From Bacteroidota bacterium (lineage in GTDB: Bacteria; Bacteroidota; Rhodothermia; Rhodothermales; UBA10348), in the NCBI GenBank assembly GCA_018623785.1, contig JAAZVD010000128.1:1-5457 (forward strand): a DNA stretch of 5,457 nt, given 5' to 3'. Under the pieces are notes generated by a model. That model ran no database searches. It had not been told where the DNA came from and worked only from the letters and a program-made list of their open reading frames with translations. Each line of letters opens with the position of its first letter. Position 1 is the first letter of the stretch. The translations under genes were made by a program, and so were the position numbers. Of the stretch, positions 1 through 4,999 are shown in pieces.

Positions 1-1992
1 GATGGCCACACGGTCAGGGTCAACAACCCCGCGGCGAACGCCTTCATCAATTACGGCTTCGGCGCTCGTCACGAGCTGCTCAACGAAGGAGTCGTTTGGC
101 TGCTCATCGCCCTCCCCGATGATAGGCATGGCGGCATTGTTCATCACAGCATAGCCCTGCGTCACGTACGGGATGGCGCCCGAGTAGGACACGCGTTTGA
201 AGGCGTAGGGCGTCGATGACACCTGTCCGGCAGCAGCAGCCGATTTGAACTCGCGAGGATAGGCCCATACGAGCGTTGGAAGCGGACCATCGCGAGAGGC
301 ATCGTAGCCGGCCGGCAGATAGAGATCGGCCGTGAGGGGCACGCCGTCTTCCCGGGTGTAAGAAATCGTCTCTTTCGAAATGCCTTCCAGCTCGGGGTAC
401 GGATGCGGGAAATTGGTGACGGCGGTGACCTCATCCGATCCAACCGTCCGCTTGACGTAGTTCGGCAGCTCGGACACGGATTCGCGCATGGTCAGGAAGG
501 TGCCCTCGCCCTCATCCAGCCATCCGGCAAAGCGTTCGTAGTAGGGCGCCTCGGAGCGGAAGAGCTCTTCCGTTTCGCCGCTGCTCAGGTCATAGCGGCG
601 CAGGAACGGACGATTGCCTTCGGGCGAGGCGCCCGTGCCGGTCAGGTAAATGGCGCTGCCGTCATCCGAGGTCATGAGTAGTCGACGACCTATTTCATCC
701 GTCTCCATCAGCGGCGATCCAGGGTCGTTGTACCGATCCTCATACGAATAGTCGAACACGGTCTGGATGGCGATGCGCGTGCCGTTCGTGGGCACCTTGT
801 ACATGCGGTACTCGCGCGTGGACGTCCAGCGTTCTGCGGCCAGCATGTAGCCTTTGTCGCTCCACATCATGCCGGCGCTGCGCAGCGGCAGTTCGATGAG
901 CGTCAGCGGATTGCCGGTGAACGGGTGCGGCAGTTGCTTGACGGCGTCGCGGGCGTCCGCTTCGATGTTGCCATCGCCGCCGTCGAGGGCTTCCACCCAC
1001 GCCAGGGTAGCATCGGCATCCTGGCGCCAGCCGATCGATCGAATCCCCGTCGTGGTCGAGCCGAACCCGGTCGGGACATTTTCCATGAGCGGCTGATCCT
1101 CGATCAGCTGCACCAGATCCCCGTCGGTGTCGATGACTTCAATGCGATTCGGAAAGCGGTAGTAAGGCACCAGGTAGGAGAACGGACGATGCATGGTTTC
1201 CAGCAGGATGAACCGGCCGTCGGGCGATGGGTCCATGGAGGCAATCATACCACTGCGACCCAGGTCGGTCACGCCGCCATCGAGGGTTACACGCAGGAGG
1301 TCACTGCTCATGAACCACTCAAACAGGTCCTCGTCATGGGGCGATTCGAGCAGGTCTTGGTACGTGCGGGCCGGCGCGGCCTCGCCCGCGTTTTCCTGCA
1401 CCACGGGGGTGGCCGGCACCTCAGGTGCCAAGGGCATGGCACCGCGCTCGGCCGCGACGGCCCGCACCAACAGCGTCTCTGAGTCTGCCATCCACGTGAA
1501 CATGCCGCCCCCCACGCCATTGAGCGGCTGCTCAATCAAACGGGAGGCCGATGCAGAAGACAGGTCCAGCGACCAGATTTCAATGCGATCCGCCAGGGTC
1601 ACCGGAAAGACATACGCAGATCCGTCGGGAGACCAGGAGCCTGACCCCACGCTTCCATTCGGCGGCAAGCCGGATACGCTTTTTTCATCCGTGCCGTCCA
1701 CCGACGTGAGTGTCATTGATACGAACCCTGTCGTTCGACTCGGGCCGTTTGTTCGCGGATTAATCCGTGTTCCTGCCAGGCGCAGCTCTGGTTGGGACAA
1801 GTCTGCGATCGTTGGCAGCGCCTGCCGTTCCATCAGCAGCATCGTAAGATTGTCCGGGCTGAGGGACATCGAAGGCGCTGCGGGCGCATCGACGAGGGCC
1901 ATGAGAGCCTCCACAGGCTCCTGATATCCTTGCTGTGCGTGAGCAACAAGAGGAAGGAGCAGTACTGCGAGAACCGCGAAAAATCTGTTCAT
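1..1992 (-). CDS. Secreted S9-family serine peptidase, bacterial homologue of plant glutamyl endopeptidase CGEP (3' end missing)
   Basis: The frame is open from ATG 1992 to the left edge, giving 664 residues without a stop. The first 19 residues (MNRFF...LVAHA, then QQ) are a clear signal peptide with an A-H-A cleavage site, so the enzyme should act in the periplasm or outside the cell. The middle is the beta-propeller of the prolyl oligopeptidase clan: WSPDG at 120-124, SPDGR at 256-260 and the CGEP-like stretch RPFSYLVPYYRFP at 269-281. The alpha/beta-hydrolase domain begins near residue 543. It carries WAYPREFKS (576-584), AAGQV, and PIIGEGDE (623-630), all of which I recognise from Arabidopsis chloroplast glutamyl endopeptidase and its bacterial relatives (MEROPS S9D). 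The window ends at DPDRVAI; in relatives the nucleophile motif GGHSYG follows at once, so the Ser-Asp-His triad lies outside the window. Family membership is firm, but cleavage after Glu is inferred from the plant enzyme. No Shine-Dalgarno sequence is visible; a promoter candidate lies at 2033-2061. Confidence 0.93.
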   Translation of the reverse strand, partial: MNRFFAVLAVLLLPLVAHAQQGYQEPVEALMALVDAPAAPSMSLSPDNLTMLLMERQALPTIADLSQPELRLAGTRINPRTNGPSRTTGFVSMTLTSVDGTDEKSVSGLPPNGSVGSGSWSPDGSAYVFPVTLADRIEIWSLDLSSASASRLIEQPLNGVGGGMFTWMADSETLLVRAVAAERGAMPLAPEVPATPVVQENAGEAAPARTYQDLLESPHDEDLFEWFMSSDLLRVTLDGGVTDLGRSGMIASMDPSPDGRFILLETMHRPFSYLVPYYRFPNRIEVIDTDGDLVQLIEDQPLMENVPTGFGSTTTGIRSIGWRQDADATLAWVEALDGGDGNIEADARDAVKQLPHPFTGNPLTLIELPLRSAGMMWSDKGYMLAAERWTSTREYRMYKVPTNGTRIAIQTVFDYSYEDRYNDPGSPLMETDEIGRRLLMTSDDGSAIYLTGTGASPEGNRPFLRRYDLSSGETEELFRSEAPYYERFAGWLDEGEGTFLTMRESVSELPNYVKRTVGSDEVTAVTNFPHPYPELEGISKETISYTREDGVPLTADLYLPAGYDASRDGPLPTLVWAYPREFKSAAAAGQVSSTPYAFKRVSYSGAIPYVTQGYAVMNNAAMPIIGEGDEQPNDSFVEQLVTSAEAVIDEGVRRGVVDPDRVAI

Positions 1993-2019
1993 GTCGAGAC
2001 GGAATAGGTAAAGGGACCA

Positions 2020-2040
2020 GGTATACGCCCCCTATATACC
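2020..2040. repeat. Inverted repeat over the -10 and start region of the peptidase promoter
   Basis: GGTATA (2020-2025) and TATACC (2035-2040) are exact 6-bp inverted arms separated by 9 bases. The second arm contains the proposed -10 hexamer and the first lies at the expected transcription start. This is where a repressor operator would be expected, but six-base arms are short and could arise by chance in this AT-rich patch. Confidence 0.35.
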
Positions 2041-2061
2041 TCCCCACCGCAACGTCGTCAA
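2033..2061 (-). promoter_or_regulatory. Sigma-70-like promoter candidate for the peptidase gene
   Basis: On the minus strand TTGACG (2061-2056) is followed after exactly 17 bases by TATATA (2038-2033). The first hexamer matches 5 of 6 consensus positions and the second 4 of 6. Transcription would begin near 2026, leaving a leader of about 34 bases before ATG 1992. The -35 hexamer overlaps the stop codon of the preceding lipoprotein gene. If the organism uses the Bacteroidota-type consensus (TTTG / TAnnTTTG) this match carries less weight, so the call rests on spacing and position. Confidence 0.5.
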
Positions 2062-2534
2062 TCCTTTTCCAGTACGGCCCTGTCCCTCGATTGCGCGGTA
2101 CCAATATGGTCCAGCCCCTCGGCTTCGAGAGCAGCGTGCAGATCCTTGAGGACCGACCGCGCCAGACTGCCGCGCAGGTAGGGAATCTTTCGCTTGGCAC
2201 CCGTGATATAGGTCCTGTACGGATGTACAAACAGACGGACATGGTTTCCATACAGCGGAGCAACTTCGAGCTCCACGGTTACCGTATACAGTCCCCACTG
2301 ACGAAATAAACGTGGAGCCGTGGCCACCACATTAGGTGTGACTGGGGCCTTGATCTGCCACTCTGCTGCTTGCAGGGCTGTTCGAATGCGCCCTGTCACA
2401 TCTGCCTGATTCTCCGATTCCTGTTCGGCTGCAGCCTCCATCACCACTTCGTAGTCGCGATACAGGGGCGTCAATTTCGGACTGCATCCGGAAAGGAGAA
2501 GTAATGCGCACACCAAAACTACGGATCGCGTCAT
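2058..2534 (-). CDS. Small lipoprotein of unknown function, downstream partner (158 aa)
   Basis: The product starts MTRSVVLVCALLLLSGC: a short basic n-region, a hydrophobic core and a lipobox L-S-G-C with the lipidated cysteine at residue 17. It is therefore a predicted lipoprotein of the inner or outer membrane. The mature part begins SPKLTPLYRDYEV, continues with an acidic, probably helical stretch (about residues 30-55), then an alternating beta-type segment (LYTVTVELEVAPLYGNHVRLFVHPYRTYI, around 83-112) and an amphipathic C-terminal helix. I recognise no named domain. The frame stays open upstream to 2666, but the start at 2534 is preferred because it places the signal peptide at the N-terminus, has GAGGGG six bases upstream, and overlaps the stop of the preceding gene in an ATGA. 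That overlap implies translational coupling to the lipoprotein at 2531-2977. Confidence 0.85.
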   Translation of the reverse strand: MTRSVVLVCALLLLSGCSPKLTPLYRDYEVVMEAAAEQESENQADVTGRIRTALQAAEWQIKAPVTPNVVATAPRLFRQWGLYTVTVELEVAPLYGNHVRLFVHPYRTYITGAKRKIPYLRGSLARSVLKDLHAALEAEGLDHIGTAQSRDRAVLEKD

Positions 2535-2977
2535 TGGCCCCTCTGCAGGATGATACTCTCGGAATCGGAGCGTACGGGAAGTACCGTCAGCTGGAAGGTC
2601 TCCCCGAATGCCCCAACCAGCGGGGTCAGATCCAACGACACCGATTCGGATATATAGGCCTCGCACATGTCGGAATGACTGTCATGTACCACAAAGACGG
2701 ACAGCTGGGGCGGGTATATGGTCAGTACAACTTCCGGCGTGAACCCTGTGAAGTCATGCTCCTCGCATCCTCCTGAATAGGCCACATCCAGCATGAGCAG
2801 CATCCCATCGATACGGGCGGCGCGCAATTCGAACGGATCGCCCTGCATGCCATCCAACGTGTAATCCCCGATAACGATACGGCCAGCATCGGTGGGAATA
2901 CCGTCCTCCTTGGCGCCCTGACTGTCACAGCCCGCCAAGAGGAACAAACCAAGAGCCCAAAGGAGATGTCGTTTCAT
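2531..2977 (-). CDS. Small cysteine-containing lipoprotein of unknown function, upstream partner (148 aa)
   Basis: The product starts MKRHLLWALGLFLLAGC, a lipoprotein signal peptide with lipobox L-A-G-C and Cys17 as the lipidation site. The mature part is short and beta-rich. It holds one further cysteine pair, Cys71 in YSGGCEEHDF and Cys104 in HDSHSDMCEAY, which could form a disulfide or, with the nearby histidines (74, 99, 101), a metal site. The YSGGC-x-x-H-x-F and D-x-C-x-A patterns, followed by LDLTPL, resemble uncharacterised lipoproteins I have seen in Bacteroidota; I cannot give a family name. A TTG at 2986 is in frame three codons upstream, but ATG 2977 gives the better signal peptide. 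TATGAT at 3009-3004 on the minus strand could be a -10 element, but no good -35 accompanies it. The stop overlaps the next start as ATGA. Confidence 0.85.
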   Translation of the reverse strand: MKRHLLWALGLFLLAGCDSQGAKEDGIPTDAGRIVIGDYTLDGMQGDPFELRAARIDGMLLMLDVAYSGGCEEHDFTGFTPEVVLTIYPPQLSVFVVHDSHSDMCEAYISESVSLDLTPLVGAFGETFQLTVLPVRSDSESIILQRGQ

Positions 2978-3034
2978 GGATATCAACCGAATGCTTCCCC
3001 AGTATCATACGACAAGTCATATCTGTGATGGCTG

Positions 3035-3087
3035 GAGAGGCCTTCGTAGTGTACATAGATCGCCCTCAATCGTACGTTGGGCCTCTC
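3035..3087. repeat. 8-bp inverted repeat in the gap between the hydrolase and lipoprotein genes
   Basis: GAGAGGCC (3035-3042) and GGCCTCTC (3080-3087) are perfect inverted arms around a 37-base loop. It lies downstream of the hydrolase stop (3133) and upstream of the lipoprotein start (2977), so it could help end the hydrolase transcript or act in the lipoprotein leader. No T-run follows on either strand, so it is not an intrinsic terminator. The rest of the 155-bp gap shows no gene. Confidence 0.4.
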
Positions 3088-3132
3088 GCACGGGAAGGAT
3101 GACCACGCGCGCAAACGGACTACCAAGACACG

Positions 3133-3939
3133 CTACCCCGCCAGAGATTCCTGTGGAGCCCCGACGGTGCGGCGGAGGAAGTCCAGGAAAACCCTATTGA
3201 ACATACCCGGCTGCTCCTGCATCGGAACGTGACCGCACTCGTCAATCCAGTGCAATTCACTTTCTGCAATACCTGCATGGAAGGTCTCAGCAACGTCGGG
3301 AGGCGTGATCTCGTCTTGCTTTCCCCAGATGAGTAGGGTAGGCGCTGTGATCTGATCAAGCTGATCCTTGATGGACGTTTTTTCTACGGCACGGGCAAAC
3401 TTGATAAGGCGAATGGCCTTCTCCCGATCCGTGATGATATCAATGACATCATCCAGCAGCTCATCCGTTACGTGCACCGGATCGTAGAACGTTTTTTCCA
3501 CCCGCGGACGCAGGTAATTCTTGTCGGATCGGCGCATAACTGATGACGACATTTCCACCTCGTAGATCCCGGATGCACCAGAGAGGACCATGGCCTCGAC
3601 CCGCTCGGGGAACTGCATGGCATACATGGCAGCCACGTGCCCACCAAAGGAATTTCCCGTCACGACCGCGCGTTCAAGGCCCAGTACCTCGGTAAAGCGA
3701 TGTACGAAATCTACGATACCCTGTAGGTGCGCTTGCCGCAACGGAATAGTGTACATCGGTAGTACCGGACAGATGATCCGGTACCCTGCCTGGGCGACTG
3801 CCGGGATCAGGTGTTCCCAGTTGTCTACCGTCCCCATCATGCCATGCAGGAGAAGGACGGGTGTCGCTGTGGAATCGGCACCCGCTTCCGCGTAGCGCAT
3901 GCCATCAATCTCCTTTATTTCGTACGGTGCGGAAGCCAT
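3133..3939 (-). CDS. Alpha/beta-fold hydrolase (268 aa)
   Basis: This is a complete single-domain alpha/beta hydrolase (Abhydrolase_1 type) of usual length with no signal peptide, so it is probably cytoplasmic. The strand-loop TPVLLLHGMMG carries the oxyanion-hole HG (His32-Gly33). The nucleophile elbow G-N-S-F-G-G places the catalytic serine at 97. The acid is Asp209 in WGKQDEITPP and the base is His237 in ECGHVPMQEQP. The cap domain spans roughly residues 125-190. The GNSFGG elbow is common among meta-cleavage C-C bond hydrolases (BphD/MhpC-like) but also occurs in esterases, and no aromatic-degradation gene is nearby, so the substrate cannot be named. The start at 3939 leaves a normal short N-terminus before the first strand; no Shine-Dalgarno sequence is visible. 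It is the first gene of the minus-strand run and is divergent from the small ribosomal-type gene. Confidence 0.9.
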   Translation of the reverse strand: MASAPYEIKEIDGMRYAEAGADSTATPVLLLHGMMGTVDNWEHLIPAVAQAGYRIICPVLPMYTIPLRQAHLQGIVDFVHRFTEVLGLERAVVTGNSFGGHVAAMYAMQFPERVEAMVLSGASGIYEVEMSSSVMRRSDKNYLRPRVEKTFYDPVHVTDELLDDVIDIITDREKAIRLIKFARAVEKTSIKDQLDQITAPTLLIWGKQDEITPPDVAETFHAGIAESELHWIDECGHVPMQEQPGMFNRVFLDFLRRTVGAPQESLAG

Positions 3940-3996
3940 GGGCGCAGGGGTTGATCCCGAGGCAGGACGTGCTCCAGGAGGGGGAATACAATGCAG

Positions 3997-4026
3997 GTTG
4001 GTAAAAATACATTGCCAATTACCAAC
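3997..4026. repeat. Operator-like inverted repeat upstream of the hydrolase gene
   Basis: GTTGGTAA (3997-4004) and TTACCAAC (4019-4026) form a perfect 8-bp inverted repeat with a 14-base spacer, so the half-sites are 22 bp apart centre to centre, close to two helical turns. A further G.T and an A-T pair extend the arms to 10. It lies 58-87 bases upstream of the hydrolase start, where a dimeric regulator could bind. A clear promoter could not be assigned around it. Confidence 0.4.
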
Positions 4027-4125
4027 TTACAGTGTCATCCTTACGCCAAGTACTGCTCCTGAGGTTCCGTGAGGGGAAATGCGCCTTTTCTTCAAGGAAA
4101 CCATGCAATGCGGGAGGCCGCGCGG

Positions 4126-4157
4126 CTTGCTCTGTCCAAGAGGACGACGTATTTTCT
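4126..4157 (+). promoter_or_regulatory. Promoter candidate for the small ribosomal-type gene
   Basis: TTGCTC (4127-4132), a 17-base spacer and TATTTT (4150-4155) fit a sigma-70 layout with 3 of 6 and 4 of 6 matches. Read against the Bacteroidota consensus, CTTG (4126-4129), 20 bases, then TATTTTCT (4150-4157) is a partial match. Transcription would begin near 4162 and leave a leader of about 125 bases before ATG 4286. Apart from this promoter, the inverted repeat at 3997-4026 and the leader hairpins, I see no gene in the 346-bp divergent gap 3940-4285. Confidence 0.35.
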
Positions 4158-4211
4158 TTGTTCTGACCCGTTTGCAGAGCCCCCTCCGCGACCGGTTCAG
4201 ACCATGCGAAG

Positions 4212-4255
4212 GCGCCCGTTAAGCGGGCGCAAGGAACACTCGAGGTTCCACGCCC
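4212..4255 (+). promoter_or_regulatory. Leader with two competing hairpins upstream of the small ribosomal-type gene
   Basis: Hairpin A is GCGCCCG (4212-4218) with CGGGCGC (4224-4230) around the loop TTAAG, a perfect 7-bp stem. Hairpin B is GGAAC (4233-4237) with GTTCC (4245-4249), and its stem can be lengthened by pairing GGGCG (4225-4229) with CGCCC (4251-4255). That extension uses the 3' arm of hairpin A, so A and extended B exclude each other. A T-rich stretch (CTTTATTT) follows. This arrangement suggests a cis-regulatory leader, for example autoregulation by the encoded basic protein, but the function is inference. Confidence 0.4.
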
Positions 4256-4285
4256 AACCTTTATTTACAGCCAGCGGTCAAGCTC

Positions 4286-4378
4286 ATGCCTTGCGGTAAA
4301 AAACGGAAACGTCACAAGATTGCCACGCACAAGCGTAAGAAGCGCCTGCGCAAGAACAGGCACAAGAAGAAGAAGTAG
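4286..4378 (+). CDS. 30-aa small-subunit ribosomal-type protein, bS22/mS38-like (AURKAIP1/COX24 domain)
   Basis: ATG 4286 to TAG 4378 encodes 30 residues, beginning MPCGKKRKRHKIATHKRKKR and ending LRKNRHKKKK. More than half of the residues are Lys, Arg or His. The pattern G-K-K-R-K-R-x-K-x-x-x-H-K-R-K-K-R-L-R-K-x-R-x-K-K-K is that of the AURKAIP1/COX24 (DUF1713) domain. That domain makes up actinobacterial ribosomal protein bS22 and the C-terminus of mitochondrial mS38, which bind 16S/12S rRNA in the small subunit. Near-identical short proteins are, as I recall, common in Bacteroidota and relatives. The gene is easily missed because of its size. It has no evident Shine-Dalgarno sequence, a structured leader at 4212-4255 and its own terminator at 4498-4529, so it appears to be a monocistronic unit. 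Family assignment is by motif recognition; ribosome binding here is inferred. Confidence 0.85.
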   Translation: MPCGKKRKRHKIATHKRKKRLRKNRHKKKK

Positions 4379-4393
4379 GCAGACGCTCGCGCT

Positions 4394-4439
4394 GGCCGGC
4401 TTCTTTGCCTTGTATAATCCAGGGCAACGAAGCCGGTCC
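4394..4439 (+). other. Long stable hairpin in the 3' untranslated region of the small ribosomal-type gene
   Basis: CCGGCTTC (4396-4403) pairs with GAAGCCGG (4429-4436). After one T/C mismatch, TTGCCTTG (4405-4412) pairs with CAGGGCAA (4420-4427), including one G.T pair, leaving the 7-base loop TATAATC. GG (4394-4395) and CC (4438-4439) can add two pairs past a bulged T. The stem is 16-18 bp long and starts 16 bases after the stop codon. No T-run follows, so it is not itself an intrinsic terminator. It may protect the mRNA 3' end or be part of a small RNA released from this transcript. Confidence 0.55.
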
Positions 4440-4497
4440 GATAGCTCCTACGTACAAAACCTCGGGATCGGCATACCCGTCGAAACCCGTCCGGATT

Positions 4498-4529
4498 GCC
4501 TGCGGTATATATGTATCGTAGGCTTTTTT
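4498..4529 (+). terminator. Rho-independent terminator of the small ribosomal-type gene
   Basis: GCCTGCG (4498-4504) pairs with CGTAGGC (4517-4523) with one G.T pair. The stem can continue inwards by four weaker pairs to an ATAT loop. Six T residues follow at once (4524-4529). This is a standard intrinsic terminator on the plus strand, 120 bases after the stop codon at 4378, and it separates this unit from the YtxH gene. Confidence 0.8.
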
Positions 4530-4538
4530 GTCTATTCT

Positions 4539-4552
4539 GGGTGCCGGGTGCC
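4539..4552. repeat. Direct 7-bp duplication GGGTGCC
   Basis: GGGTGCC occurs twice in tandem at 4539-4545 and 4546-4552, just after the terminator. It is probably a slippage product and no function is evident. Confidence 0.6.
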
Positions 4553-4573
4553 GAGGAGTATCGCCCCGCCAGA

Positions 4574-4627
4574 CAACGCAATCAGCCTAGGGCAACGCAA
4601 TCAACCCAGGGTAAGCAATCAACGTGG
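4574..4627 (+). repeat. 19-bp tandem repeat, two full units and one degenerate unit
   Basis: CAACGCAATCAGCCTAGGG (4574-4592) is followed directly by CAACGCAATCAACCCAGGG (4593-4611), a 17 of 19 match. A third, shortened copy TAAGCAATCAACGTGG (4612-4627) keeps GCAATCAAC. The array ends 8 bases before the YtxH start codon, so it makes up most of that gene's untranslated leader or proximal promoter. A TAG in frame at 4630-4632 shows it is not part of the coding sequence. Confidence 0.75.
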
Positions 4628-4635
4628 TGTAGGTC

Positions 4636-4959
4636 ATGAAGGATAATTCAGTAGGAAAAGCAGTCAGAACAGGTACCTGGGGTCTCTTGATCGGTGCGGC
4701 AGCGGGCTTTGCCATGGGTGTCCTTTTTGCCCCTGAGGAAGGAAAACGACTGCGTCGGAAACTCGCCTACCAGCTGGACAAATTGGGCGATGCGGTAGCA
4801 GAAAGCATAGATAAGGCCATTTCGGAACATGAGGTAGCCAGCGAGGCCCGCAGACAAGCCGACGACCTCGTTCGGGACGCAAAAGAAAAAGCGAGTGTCA
4901 TCCGTAACGACATCGATGCCTTACTGGACGAATTGAGACAGCAACCCACCGACGGCTAA
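4636..4959 (+). CDS. YtxH domain-containing protein (107 aa)
   Basis: The N-terminus has a glycine-rich hydrophobic segment (about residues 14-32, TWGLLIGAAAGFAMGVLFA) ending in the YtxH signature G-x-L-F-A-P-x-x-G-x-x-x-R (29-40), here GVLFAPEEGKRLR. The rest (about 40-102) is charged and alanine-rich with the look of a long amphipathic helix or coiled coil. It is predicted to be anchored in the inner membrane by one helix; members of PF12732 are often linked to general stress but have no firm biochemical role. The start is fixed by an in-frame TAG two codons upstream. Only a weak TAGGT precedes it as a ribosome binding site. The next gene begins 41 bases after the stop with no terminator between, so the two may be cotranscribed. 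Confidence 0.88.
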   Translation: MKDNSVGKAVRTGTWGLLIGAAAGFAMGVLFAPEEGKRLRRKLAYQLDKLGDAVAESIDKAISEHEVASEARRQADDLVRDAKEKASVIRNDIDALLDELRQQPTDG

Positions 4960-4999
4960 CCATCCTCAACGGGACCCATCCCCTCCTCGTTCGAAACGC

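Noticed and set aside
925..1924. Plus-strand open frames of 185 and 243 codons opposite the peptidase gene
   Set aside because: Both lie antisense to the continuous 664-codon peptidase frame, whose motifs are unmistakable. Their products are Arg/Ser-rich without any domain.
2535..2666. Upstream extension of the second lipoprotein to a start at 2666
   Set aside because: It would bury the signal peptide 44 residues inside the protein and overlap the first lipoprotein gene heavily. ATG 2534 has a Shine-Dalgarno-like GAGGGG and an ATGA overlap.
2978..2986. TTG start three codons upstream for the first lipoprotein
   Set aside because: It is possible, but ATG 2977 gives a standard MKRH n-region and there is no ribosome binding site favouring the TTG.
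4040..4285. A tRNA or other classical RNA gene in the divergent gap
   Set aside because: The short hairpins do not assemble into a cloverleaf, and no T-loop or anticodon arm with proper spacing is present.
4069..4299. 76-codon plus-strand open frame in the divergent gap
   Set aside because: The product is low in hydrophobic order and matches nothing I know. It runs through the leader hairpins and overlaps the start of the well-supported 30-aa gene in another frame.
4413..4418. Exact TATAAT as a -10 promoter element
   Set aside because: It sits in the loop of a long hairpin in the 3' UTR, has no recognisable -35 at 16-18 bases, and is upstream of a terminator with no gene between.
4574..4627. 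CRISPR array
   Set aside because: The 19-bp units are directly adjacent with no spacers and there are only two to three copies.
4312..4646. Open frames on both strands across the ribosomal-type gene and its 3' region
   Set aside because: They are out-of-frame shadows crossing a strong hairpin and an intrinsic terminator, and their products show no recognisable domain.
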